A stretch of DNA of 64,000 nucleotides, from assembly GCF_002994745.2 (NCBI RefSeq), contig NC_037089.1, forward strand, positions 84,778,347 through 84,842,346, in the 5' to 3' direction. A model generated the notes under the pieces. It did not search any database. It worked only from the letters and a program-made list of their open reading frames with translations, and had not been told where the DNA came from. This DNA is from Rosa chinensis (lineage: Eukaryota > Streptophyta > Magnoliopsida > Rosales > Rosaceae). A program made the translations under genes and the position numbers. This document shows, one piece after another, positions 48,879 through 58,950 of the stretch (its first letter is position 1; each line of letters starts with the position of its first letter).

Positions 48879-49685
48879 GGGTGGTTCTAGTTGGACCTCC
48901 AAATTTGCTATTTGGACCTTCCATTATACTTAGTATACCTCTAATTTACTTTTTAGAATACTTGAAAAACTAAGTAAATCTCCATATTCTTACCAAAACA
49001 CCCATGAACATGAATACAACAATCTGTTACTCTACTTGAATGTTATAAAACTATTACTTTTGGAAAGAACAATTTTTAGGTTCACCCCCGTTATCGATTA
49101 ACATATTTTTGCTTAATAAATTTATAATCCAACGGTATATATCTTAAATTATCCTTTAAAGATCATCTCAGTAAAAAATCAATCGAATCGGAAATCATTT
49201 AATTATCTAATTAAATCAAACAAATGGATGGTTCTAACAACACTTACTACTACTATGATGAACCGTCCATGTATTTAATAGAAATGAATAACTAAAAGGT
49301 CTTCAATTTGATTGATTTTTTACAGAGGTAATCTTTATATTACGTTATACAACATGAATGGTTGGATTAGAAAATTATAAAGTTATTATACGTTAATCGC
49401 AAGAGATGATGAATAAGCTCATTCACCCTAGGAGTGAACCTAAGAATTGTTCTTTTGGAAATATTTGTAAATTATAAAACTATATAGGTAATATAAGGAA
49501 ATTATGGAAAAAAATAATAATTTAATTGAATGTTATATTTGGGGGAGGTAAGAAGAGTAATTTTTTTTTTCATTTTTTTCTCTTTGTCCTTATTTGGCTT
49601 TTCATATGACTTGATAAAGTCTATTAATAATTTAAAAAAATTGGAGGTCCAAATATCAAATTTGGAGGTCCGGCTAGAATCACCC
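48879..49685. mobile_element. Middle Mutator-like element of the nest
   Basis: Ends GGGTGGTTCTAGTTGGACCT and AGGTCCGGCTAGAATCACCC pair as inverted repeats for at least 40 bp. Perfect 9-bp target duplications TATATGGAA lie at 48870-48878 and 49686-49694. Confidence 0.88.
49067..49452. mobile_element. Inner Mutator-like MITE of the nest (386 bp)
   Basis: Ends GAACAATTTTTAGGTTCAC and GTGAACCTAAGAATTGTTC are inverted repeats. Perfect 9-bp duplications TTTTGGAAA lie at 49058-49066 and 49453-49461. It has no coding capacity. Confidence 0.88.
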
Positions 49686-49959
49686 TATATGGAATGAAAT
49701 GGAAGTTAATAATGATTCAAAAGGTTGGATGTAACATTGTTGAACCGGAACCGAAACCGAAACCGTTCGTATTGATTGTTGTAAATTGCAATTTTGAATG
49801 CCTTAACGATCTCCAATTTGGCTGAAATTTTGCAGAGATGATCTATACATTAGGACCTAAAAACTGAACGGTTAAGATCTAAATAAGTGATCGAAAAAGG
49901 GGGAAAAATGGAAATCCGTACCTTTTGCTTAGGTACGGACGTCCTCACCCAAGAATCCC

Positions 49960-49999
<40 letters not shown>

Positions 50000-50287
50000 T
50001 AGCTTAACGTGTGTAGACTAGTTTTCTTAATATCTAGGTTTCTTGGGATTTTGATCCCAAAAAGAAAAACAGATAAGAAAAAAGATTTTAAAAAATAAAA
50101 TAAATGACCAAAATACCCTCGCGTGTTTCGCACATGATGGCATTTAATGGTGGAACTTAATGGAAATGTGGAAATTGGCAAAGTTTGAAAAAATTAGTGT
50201 GTTATTGAGTAAAATTAATAAGTTAGTGTGCAAATTGACATTATAAGGAAATGTCATGGGGCATTTTGGCCATTAGGCCTTTTTTTT

Positions 50288-51174
50288 AGGCATCCCATTT
50301 TATAGAGTCAAAGCTCTATAAAACCCAAAGCATATCCGAGAGAAAAAGTAGGTGCACAAGTAAATTCAAGAGCAAAATCTTAAAAGTGATGGCATCTCAA
50401 TTTTTTGCCTTTTCTGTTTTTTTTTTTTGTGTTGATGGAAAATAAGTAAACAGATCCTCTAACAATTTTAGCTTCATTGAAAAATACAATTCTTTGTCTG
50501 TCTATATATATATATATATAATTTTTTTCCAATTAAGAAAAAATTTACCAGAAAAAAAAAATCCCTAAATCCCTAAAACAACCTATACCATGGAGATCAA
50601 AATTGATAGTAAAAGCATTTAGGCCACGTTTGGTTTGCGGAAAGTAAGCATCAGGAAAGAAATTTGTTCATTTCCTGCGTTTGGGATGCAAAGGAAATGA
50701 AATCATTTCCTGAATGAAGGGAGAATAAGGAGGAAAGTAGTTCATTCCAAACCCTAAAAGAAAGGCATTATTCCGCTCGTTTGTCGTAAATTTTCCCCAG
50801 CGTCTTCTCTCCATTTGTGTCTGAACTTTGAACTCAATGTCTTAAAATCGACTCGCCGTATAGTTGATGTCTTGGACATGTAATTTGCTGCGCCAACAGA
50901 TGTTGATGTCGTCCATTCAGATCTTTAAATCTCCTTCTACTTTAATCTTGGAGTAACCATGAATGAGTGCAACTCAGTGTCTAGCTCTTAAGGCTAAGGT
51001 TCCAGTAATCAAAACATTAGGGCAACTCCAACAATAGGTTCTATTTGGGGGTGCTATTCTCATTTTAGCACCCATTTATTGCACTATTCATATACGACTT
51101 AATTCTCATCTCCAATAATGAGGTGTCATTTCACTATTCTTAATTAAAATATAATATGAGTATAATTTTGATGA
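50288..51174. other. Intergenic region with MITE-like ends
   Basis: GGCCACGTTTGGTTTGCGG at 50622 and GGGCAACTCCAACAATAGG at 51010 look like single ends of MITEs whose partners were not found. No gene. Confidence 0.4.
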
Positions 51175-51337
51175 TGTTGTAAATATTATTATCTATATGG
51201 CTGTCCACGTAAATACTCATTAGTTGTGTACTTTGATGTAAACCCTACCTCTATATAAAGGAGACTAATGAGACTGAATGAAATACTTTTACTTCCTCCC
51301 AACTATTTTCTCTCCATCTCCTCTCTACTTTATAACA
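51175..51337 (+). repeat. 5' LTR of a copia-like element (163 bp)
   Basis: The segment runs TGTTGTAAATATT to TTTATAACA, with a TATA box (CTATATAAAGG, ~51250). It is followed immediately by CGTTATCAGCACG, the leader seen after the LTR in many plant copia elements. The 3' partner is outside the window. Confidence 0.55.
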
Positions 51338-52379
51338 CGTTATCAGCACGCTTTGCTCTATTTTTTTTATTTAACTCTATGATGATCCATGGGGTTAATG
51401 GTGCAATTCTATTGCTTTGACCAATAACTTTGATCTATGAGTTTTATCTTGTATATTGATTTTATTTATCGCAAACTCGTTTGATCAAACCTTCGGATTA
51501 TCAATAACGATAGCTTAGTGCATGATACATATGATTTGTTTTATTGGGTTTATCATCTACATGTTCTTCTTTATCTAGTATATGAGTATACCCGTAGATC
51601 TTATGTATATGTGTGTCTATCGAATTGCTTGGATATACATGATACCATGATGACCCGTTAGCGTTCATGTTCAATGAAACGTCCTTGGTTACTGAGGTTC
51701 CACCATACCTCATTAGGTTTTCATAATTACCTATGTTTCCTTTACATACCATCACTAGCTATTAATCATGGGCATCGATGGCTACTGTTTCTTGTACTTA
51801 ATTATGCCCATTACAATTGTTTTTTTTTATTTGCTAATATTATTGTTGGTATGCAAATTATATATATAAAGCTTTCGATTGAGAAAGCTTTAACGAATGT
51901 TGTTGTATCTTTATAATTTTACAATATTCGATTTTTTCCATGACTAAAAACTGATCTCTAACTCTTGCTTTCATGGGTTTTATGCCTTGAAATTTAATAT
52001 CAGTTTAATTGTTCATGTGCTGATGTGAATCTGTGTTTTTAGAGCATGTCACGGATGTTGAGTATGAAGGGACAATTCTATTACGTTGGCCTGTGAATTT
52101 TGGATGTTTAAGCCACATACCAATTATTGTGTTACCTGTGTTCACATATGACGTATTGATTGTTTACCAATGTATTCAGTCACTGTGTTACCTTAATCAT
52201 ATCATGATTGCACAAACAATCCCTCAAATCCAGGTACGTCAGTTTGTTTTTCTTGACTACATGGATCTCATTTAACTTACGAGTTAATATAATAATTTTC
52301 ACATTTATTATTGTTGTGAATTTTGTTATCCTTACGTTTCTTGATCCGATTATTGTATGAATCCCCAAATTTTTCAAAG

Positions 52380-53530
52380 TTTAACGAGGGCCAGAAGTTC
52401 CTCCAGAATTATACAATGAGAAATTATGACATGGAGTTCCTCACAACTTATGCAATTAACGAGGGCCAGAAGATCCTCAACGTTATATAAACTCATCTTA
52501 ATCCCCAATTATAAGAGGGCCTGAAGTTCCTCTAATTTTTTTTTTCAATAATGGGGTTCAAACCACCTCCAGAAGCTGTAGTTTGAGGATGGAGACTAAG
52601 TCAATGCTAGAAGCCTCTTGACTATATATATTTTTTTTTTTTATAAAGAGAATTTGTCCAGAAGACAATATTGCTTTCTTGTGCAATTTGAAGAGAGATA
52701 GAAGATTTTCATGAAACCAGACCAGAAGTTCTGTGTATTCTCTTCATTACTGGAACCAGAAGTTTCCATTATTATTTTATTTATTTGCTCGCTATCTATT
52801 AATTTCTTTTCTTTCATTAAGTATTTTTTTTTGTTACTCATACGGACCAGCAGTCCTATACCTCGAACATATGAATTTTGAGTGTAATATTTTTTAACCA
52901 GAAGTTCAAAATTTCATAGTAGAACCTGAAGTTCTAACAGTAAAACTCAAACCCGAAGCTTTGAGTATAAAATATAAATTAGTTAAAAGTGAACTTGTAG
53001 CTTCAGTTCAGTCACCTCGAGCCTGAAGTTTCGAGCATCAAATTTATTTGAACCCGAAGTTCAAATTACGAAATTTTAGAACTTGCAGTTCATAGAAAAA
53101 AATATTCGAACCTGAAGCTTCGATTACACATACAATTCATTCATAGTTTATTTGACTTTATGTCAACTCGAACTAGAAGTTTCGAGTAAATTTTCATATG
53201 TCGATTGATACATTCTTCTTTATGCCTGCTTAAAGCATTCCACCTTAGAACCTGAAGTTCTAATTGTGCAAACTCGAGCCATAAGTTTCGAGTGGATATG
53301 TGGACAATTTATCGAAGAGTTTTAATCTCGGTCAATCCCAAACCTGAAGTTTTGAGGGAATTATATTGACACCAATTTAAAAGTAAGCAGATATTTAACC
53401 GTTGGTTTATGACGAATGAGTATGAGTATACCCCAAATTTGTGATCGTGGATTTTGTAATTAAAAGAGATCAAAACCTGTAGTTCCTTGATCCTTAATTA
53501 CATGAGGACTTGAAGTTCCTCAATGATCAT
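52380..53530 (+). repeat. Array of dispersed GAACCTGAAGTTC-type motifs, left part
   Basis: At least 16 copies of a 12-16-bp core (AACCTGAAGTTCT, AGAAGTTCCTC, CCGAAGTTCAAAT, CTGAAGTTTCGAG) recur at spacings of roughly 35-80 bp. The cores are near-palindromic (GAAC...GTTC); the spacer sequences between them are unrelated. Confidence 0.75.
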
Positions 53531-53856
53531 ACTCGCTAGATGACAATATAAAGTCCCTCATTTCTAAGTTATGGTCATGAAGATAATAGAAACAATCATC
53601 TCAGATCTTACATATCTGATTGATGGCTCCAGAAGAGCACACATTATTGTCTCTTTACATGCTATGCCTCCAATATTACCAGAGATGTATAATCTCCCCA
53701 TCTCATGGATCTCATTGTATAGCAAGAAAGCCAATTGACATGGCTACACCATGAAATGCCACCAGAAGTGGATCATGGCAAGAGAGAAATCAGGAGTTAA
53801 GGTAAATCCTACCCTAACAGCCACACATGTGAGGAAATTAAAAATTGGGTGTGTGT

Positions 53857-55716
53857 TGATAGGAGCATTTTAATGCGGTATTTTAATAGTTAATTCCTCA
53901 CATTTTGCTTAGTTAATTCCTTAACTGAATCGATTTTTAATTCAATTTCTATTTTTAGGTACATTGGAGTAGATGAAGGTGAAATGAGCATTATGTCCAT
54001 AATTACCTGGAAATGATGGAGAAAAATGGAAATGTACTAAAAGATCAATTTTACACATATTCCTACTCCGGCTAGGAGAAACCAAGCCAAGCAAAGAAGA
54101 AGGAGCGGCCGCCTGACCAAATGAACTTCAAATGAGCTGAAACCTTCCAGATCCATTCTAAACACCCAAATGATCATTTCTTATGAAGAGTGCCAGAGAA
54201 AAATATGAGTGGAAGGCCTTCAAACAATCAACCCAATTCTCTACAGAAGCAAAACCGGAAAACTGGACCTGTAAGAGGTCCAGCAGCATTTTCGGCCCAA
54301 CCACATGGCAATACATTCTGAAATTTCACCACAATGATCTACACTCATAGTGGAACATTTCATATGAAGAAGTCAAAGGCTAAAACTGAGTTCTTAGTGG
54401 AGATAAAAATTAAAGGAATAAAGGAAGAGAAAGTGATCTCACCTAACAAATCCACTAAGTGTTTAAGTGCTCATACCTAACAAATCCACCAAGTGTTTAA
54501 GTGCTCAAACCTAACCCATTATGATTTGTTTAAAGGCCAAATAGTGTTGCTTGGAAGCCTATAAATAGAGACCAATTCACCATTTCATAACACATCTTCC
54601 TTCATCCATCTCATCTTCTTTGTCTCTCCATTTCCTTTCCATTTTCCTTCTCCATTCTCTAGTTGCAAAGTTCTGCGTTTTCAAGCAAGGAGAGGAAGAA
54701 GAAGAAGGAGCCGTGAAGATCATATCCTCCATCATCCACCTTGAAGGCTTGCTTCCAAGATTCAAGATCCAACCATCTAGCTCTCCATCTCCATCTCCCC
54801 TCACGGTGTAATTCATTCTTTTTCCTTGTAATGATCTTTTGTTTTCCTTGTTTGAATTCATATGAACTTGTTTCTAGTTAACAATAATGTTTAGGGTAAA
54901 GTTTAAACCCAATTTCTATGTTTAAATAAAGTTTTCGAATTCTATAATTGTGATTCTAAGTTGCTTATGTGAGTTTGTTCGATTAAATTTGCTTTACAGA
55001 AAACTTTTATATGTTTATCTTATTTGGGTCGACACTTATAGGATTTGCATGTAATTGGTGCTAGGTTTAAGAACATGAAATCGACTTTTCGTTTTGTGTA
55101 ACTTGAATCAAAAGTAGTAAAGGTTCTGGACAAGAATCGAATTTAATTGAAGAGGATTGCAATTAGGTGGACTTTTCCATAACTAAGTTGTACACTTGAG
55201 TTGATAGCCTTTCTCTATGTCTAATGCATTGAACATGTCATGATTGACTAGCTTTCTAGGGCTTGATTGCATGTTTGATAGGATTAATCTAGGTGCTTTC
55301 GCTTAGGTTAATTAGCATTGAAAAGTAAAATATGGGAAATCATTTGCTTTCGAATGTTTCACATGATCAACTCCTCTCTCATGACTTGGAAGAACAATTA
55401 TAGGGTTTGAATCGAATTTGATTACATGGAATTAATTTTGATCTTTGTTCCTTGCGTTCCACCCTTGTATATATGTTTTTACATTTTCTTTATTTTCTTT
55501 ATCTTAATTTTCAATTCTATAATTCTTAAACCCCCCTTTTTATTTTGTTACTTGTATATATTTTTATTCTTTATTTTATTTTTGTAAATAATACTTTTCT
55601 TTAATTATTTGACAATGACAGGTGTACCCTCAATCCCCGGAATAGAACGATCCCTATTTGCTTATACTACTAACGATATTTCAGGGTTAAATTGCGCGCT
55701 TCCCAAGAGCGCGTCA
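53857..55716 (+). repeat. 5' LTR of the Gypsy element
   Basis: TGATAGGAGC to GCGCGTCA. A TATA box (TATAAATA, 54560-54567) marks the likely element promoter. Confidence 0.93.
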
Positions 55717-55721
55717 ATTTT

Positions 55722-55740
55722 TGGCGCCGTTGCCGGGGAT
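55722..55740 (+). other. Primer-binding site, tRNA-Asp type
   Basis: TGGCGCCGTTGCCGGGGAT lies 5 bp after the 5' LTR. Its complement equals the conserved 3' end of plant tRNA-Asp plus CCA. Confidence 0.88.
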
Positions 55741-56519
55741 TGAAAAATCACTTGCTAAATTGTGTCATTTATTGTATATATTTGTTGTATATAAATTGTT
55801 TGAAACTTAGTTTAAATTAACTAGGATGTTATTTATATTATTGAACATGAATTTTAATTGTAGGTTGTAAATTGAGAGGAATAGGTGAAGTCTCTTTTGT
55901 TAATATTGGCCTAAACCCCTTATTGGTACCTAGCTCAGGTCCCTTAAGGTTGAGGGCGGCCTTTATTAACACTTGTTGAACTGTCTTCACACTTATGAAC
56001 TTTTTCATCTTAGTAAGAAAGCCTATGTGAAATGGTGTCTAGGAAGGGGACAACGTTCATGACGGGTTTTTGAATCCAGAAGTGCTTGCAAATGGGCATA
56101 AACCACAATGTGGGAGTAGCTCATGCCAAAATGGATTTTTCCTCTCGTGTTCGTCCTCCCCCACCTGGCCATTTCAGTAAGGTTGCCCAAACGATTTGAA
56201 AGGGAGTTTGTGTCTAGGCGACTATACTTGGGCCGCACGTCCACTTGATTTACCGCTTGGAATTTGATTCGATATCAATAATGTTTATAATAAAAGAAAT
56301 ACTTGTGAATACTCTATACGTGTAAATTATTTTGTTGTTTCACACTTTAAACTTGTAAAAATACTTTTCACGTTTTATACTCACTTGTGTACTTAACTTG
56401 TGTCTTATGTACAATATACTTGTTAATTATACTTGTAGTTTGTAATTAATAGTTATACTTGTTTTTATTTTGTATTTCATTGTTAATTATAGTTACTAAC
56501 TTTATTTAATGTAGGTACC
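55741..56519 (+). other. Internal leader of the Gypsy element, no gag seen
   Basis: AT-rich leader and degenerate sequence. The stretch 56023-56250 is GC-richer but has no recognisable gag motif. Confidence 0.5.
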
Positions 56520-56745
56520 GTCTGGCTGCAAGACGTAAAATACAAGCGCTACTTGGGAGGCAACCCATGCAAATCAGATTTGCTTTCTTTATCCTTATCT
56601 TTTATTTTTCGTTTTGCTTATTTGTTTTAGTTGTTATTTTCGTAAATTTCATCCCTATATGCTTACTTATTTCATTGCATGCTTTTAATTGATTACATTG
56701 AAGATAATGCAATATTTAAGTGTGGGGGAAGAGATTTATATTTTT
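56520..56745 (+). repeat. Internal module 1 (GCGCT-TGGGAGGCAACCCA to AAGTGTGGGGGAAG)
   Basis: It starts with AAGCGCTACTTGGGAGGCAACCCA-type sequence (a small hairpin TGGG/CCCA), contains CAGATTTGCTTTCTT and ends TTTAAGTGTGGGGGAAGAG. A second copy is at 58700-58950. Such sequence usually occurs once, upstream of the 3' LTR, in Athila-type elements. Confidence 0.75.
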
Positions 56746-56929
56746 GTCTTTCATTTTGAGTCCAATATATATTTATATTTGTCTTTTATTTTTTGAGTCC
56801 TTTATATATATATAAAATAAATAAATAAATTAAAAAAAAAAAACTGCATTCATTCAGTCTTATTAAATTCAGCTATTTACAAAAAAAAAAAAAAATTAAA
56901 AATAATAATAATAATAAAAATACTCTATA

Positions 56930-57553
56930 CTAAGCTATGTCTGCATTTCCGTAGGAGTTGAGGCTGAGCTCAAGGGAAATGCGAGAGCCACCGCCATAAC
57001 CGCCACCTCCCTCGGAAGTAGTCTTCATGTTGCCAAAGATGTCCTCACCATGCATGGGGAATAGTGGAAGGGTTTCAATCTCCTGGTGATATTCTCCTCG
57101 TTGTTCCATGATCGATCCATCAGCACCATAGCCGACACGTGACCCAAAGTTTAGATCAATGGATCTGTCAGTGGATCTGTCATTACTAGTAGAACCAGTG
57201 GAACCAAAATTGAGATCGAGAGATCCACCAACCGGAACGTTCCGAAATTCCTTCAACTTCTGCCTCTCACGAGCCTTGAGGTTCTGGAACCAAAAGAAGA
57301 CGTTTTTGTCTTCGATCTGCCCATACTGTTTCAGATGAAGGCAGATCTCTTGAATCTGCTCTGGAGTTGGGTACTTAAAACCCTTATCATAGTAAAGGCC
57401 CTTGAGGATTCTTAGTTGAGGCGGTGTGGGAGCCCACCGGTTACTACTCCCGGCTGCTTGGATGCTTCCTCCCTCCTCGGTTGGTTGCTGGGCTTGTAAT
57501 TCCATTTGTTGCTGGGTTTGTAACTCCATTAGTTGCAGAGTTCGTGGTTCCAT
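56930..57553 (-). CDS. WUSCHEL-like homeobox gene carried inside the retrotransposon
   Basis: A single open exon on the minus strand, ATG at 57553, encodes 207 residues. The WUS-type homeodomain starts at R39-W40 ([18 protein letters not shown]...) and ends [16 protein letters not shown]. The helix-3 W, F, N and R needed for DNA contact are kept; the usual NHKAR reads NLKAR. A canonical WUS box, TLPLFPMH, lies at residues 161-168 and a C-terminal EAR-like LELSL at 194-198, both as in WUSCHEL itself. The N-terminus has a doubled MELQ-x-QQ segment. WUS-clade host genes have introns; this copy has none and no disabling mutation. WUS acts in the nucleus to keep shoot stem cells. A TATA box and G-box repeats lie upstream. 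The start was chosen because it follows the TATA box; the open frame continues further upstream without an ATG. Expression is not shown by sequence. Confidence 0.88.
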   Translation of the reverse strand: MEPRTLQLMELQTQQQMELQAQQPTEEGGSIQAAGSSNRWAPTPPQLRILKGLYYDKGFKYPTPEQIQEICLHLKQYGQIEDKNVFFWFQNLKARERQKLKEFRNVPVGGSLDLNFGSTGSTSNDRSTDRSIDLNFGSRVGYGADGSIMEQRGEYHQEIETLPLFPMHGEDIFGNMKTTSEGGGGYGGGSRISLELSLNSYGNADIA

Positions 57554-57663
57554 GTTGATGAAGAAAGGATTTGAGTTTCGAAAGAAAGGCTGAAGGGTTG
57601 AGAGAGAAAGACTGGAACTCGGAAGAATTTTCTTTTGGAGTGAACAGTCGCTCAGAATGCACC

Positions 57664-57671
57664 TATTTATA
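57664..57671 (-). promoter_or_regulatory. TATA box of the WUSCHEL-like gene
   Basis: TATAAATA on the minus strand, about 110 bp before the ATG, leaving an ~80-bp leader. Confidence 0.65.
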
Positions 57672-57778
57672 GAACGAGTGAGCAGATCTCCACCGTTGGA
57701 TCGACGATCTCTGAGATTAAATCTACGCGTTGGATTAAAGTCACCCGAAAACACGGAAAAGCTGTTGGCTCGTGAAGA

Positions 57779-57985
57779 ACACGTGGGGGAACCAAACTGA
57801 TCTCGAGGAGCTGTGACAGATAAGCTACAGCCGAAAGCAGGTTTAATTGCCGTGAATCAAGGAAAAGAAAGGACGCGTGGGGGAATCAAACGAATCTCAA
57901 GGATCCGTGACAGACAAGCTATAGCCGAAAGCATGCCATAAATCCAGGAAAAGAAAGGAATATTTACACGTGGGGGAGTTTCTTG
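57779..57985 (-). promoter_or_regulatory. Tandem ~90-bp repeats with G-box cores upstream of the WUSCHEL-like gene
   Basis: Two full units and one partial unit start ACACGTGGGGG, ACGCGTGGGGG and ACACGTGGGGG. The units share CAAAC, GTGACAGA and AGCCGAAAGCA. Two starts contain the palindromic G-box CACGTG; the third has CGCGTG. Confidence 0.75.
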
Positions 57986-58155
57986 GGCCGTGAACTATCA
58001 TAACTCTTCTCCTTCCCGGAGAAGCTTTGTTAAAACCGTGTGCCTGTTGAGATTTCTACCCTATTTTGTGCTTTACATATACATCCTTTTTTGTCTCCTC
58101 CAGATTTTACTAAGGTTTGTCTAAGCGTGCAGTTTCAAATTCCTTCTACTTTCTC

Positions 58156-58686
58156 ATGGCTCGAACCAAGGTTACCCCTCGCAGGGGCGTCAATCAACGC
58201 CGTGTTCTCTCTTTGGAGGAAGAAGGTCGTCAAGCGGCCACTAGAGCTGGGCTTACTCGTCCATGGGACCATCGTCCTATCCGTGAGCGTACCCGCAGTC
58301 CCCCTCCTCTGCCTCGTCGCTCTCCCAGACTGCATCCCGGAGAGTCTTCTTCCTCACCAGCTGCTCATGCTCCTCGGCCTATGGCCACCCTGGAAAGCTT
58401 GTCGAATTCGATTGATGATTTGCGTTCCTCTCTCCGCGATGGTATTATGGTGACAGATTGGAGAGTCAATTGCATGATCGATTACATCTCTGAGATGAAC
58501 TGCTCTTTGATCCGCTGTCACACTGCAATAAACAAGCTTGCTCAGGAAGTCAATAACTTGCAGAGTTATCCTCCTGGGTTTCCTCGCAAGGACGCTACTG
58601 CATCACACCATGAGGACCCTCCTCAGGAAGCTGAAACCAGCAAAAGGGCTGTCACTCGCCCTCATACCGCTCCTCCAAAGGAGTAA
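58156..58686 (+). CDS. Retrotransposon-encoded ORF of unknown role (176 aa)
   Basis: This sense-strand frame begins MARTKVTPRRG, continues with a basic, proline-rich segment (SPPPLPRRSPRLHP), then a helical stretch of coiled-coil character (LESLSNSIDDLRSSL...INKLAQEVNNLQ). It ends in TAA just before the second internal module. No gag motif (CCHC knuckle) or enzyme domain is present. It could be a remnant gag-like or env-position ORF of the Athila group, or a captured host segment. The intact frame in a young element argues for recent constraint or simply for youth. Confidence 0.55.
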   Translation: MARTKVTPRRGVNQRRVLSLEEEGRQAATRAGLTRPWDHRPIRERTRSPPPLPRRSPRLHPGESSSSPAAHAPRPMATLESLSNSIDDLRSSLRDGIMVTDWRVNCMIDYISEMNCSLIRCHTAINKLAQEVNNLQSYPPGFPRKDATASHHEDPPQEAETSKRAVTRPHTAPPKE

Positions 58687-58699
58687 ATGGAGGTACAAG

Positions 58700-58950
58700 T
58701 CTAGGCTGAAAGACTTTAAACATTAAGCGCTGCATGGGAGGCAACCCATTTCAGCCGTATCTGTGGAGGAGCCATCAAACGCAGATTTGCTTTCTTGAAC
58801 TCTTCCTTCTATTTTATTTTCATGAATTTTAAGTTGTTTTAGGTTTCGTTGTGTTAACTTTCTCTTCTATGCTTGATTTATGCTTTGCATGATTTATATT
58901 TGTTTATACATTGAGGACAATGCATGAATTAAGTATGGGGGAAGGATTAT
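58700..58950 (+). repeat. Internal module 2
   Basis: Second copy of the module at 56520-56745: AAGCGCTGCATGGGAGGCAACCCA-type start, CAGATTTGCTTTCTTG, ATTGAGGACAATGCATG and TTAAGTATGGGGGAAGG. Confidence 0.75.

Larger units (their letters stand above)
48553..50279. mobile_element. Outer Mutator-like non-autonomous element of a three-level nest
   Basis: Inverted ends of about 180 bp: GGCTTAATGGCTGAAATACC (left) and its imperfect complement ending GGCCATTAGGCC (right), with TTTGCACACTAACTTATTAA shared inside. The flanks are T-runs (11 and 8 T), so a poly-T target duplication is likely but not exact. It has no coding capacity. Confidence 0.8.

Noticed and set aside
51501..52377. ORFs of 65-84 codons near the copia leader
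   Set aside because: No gag or polymerase motif could be matched; probably chance frames in decayed sequence.
54577..54861. 94-codon minus-strand frame, repeated at 61445-61729
   Set aside because: It lies in both LTRs over the promoter/R region; identity reflects LTR duplication, and no motif is seen.
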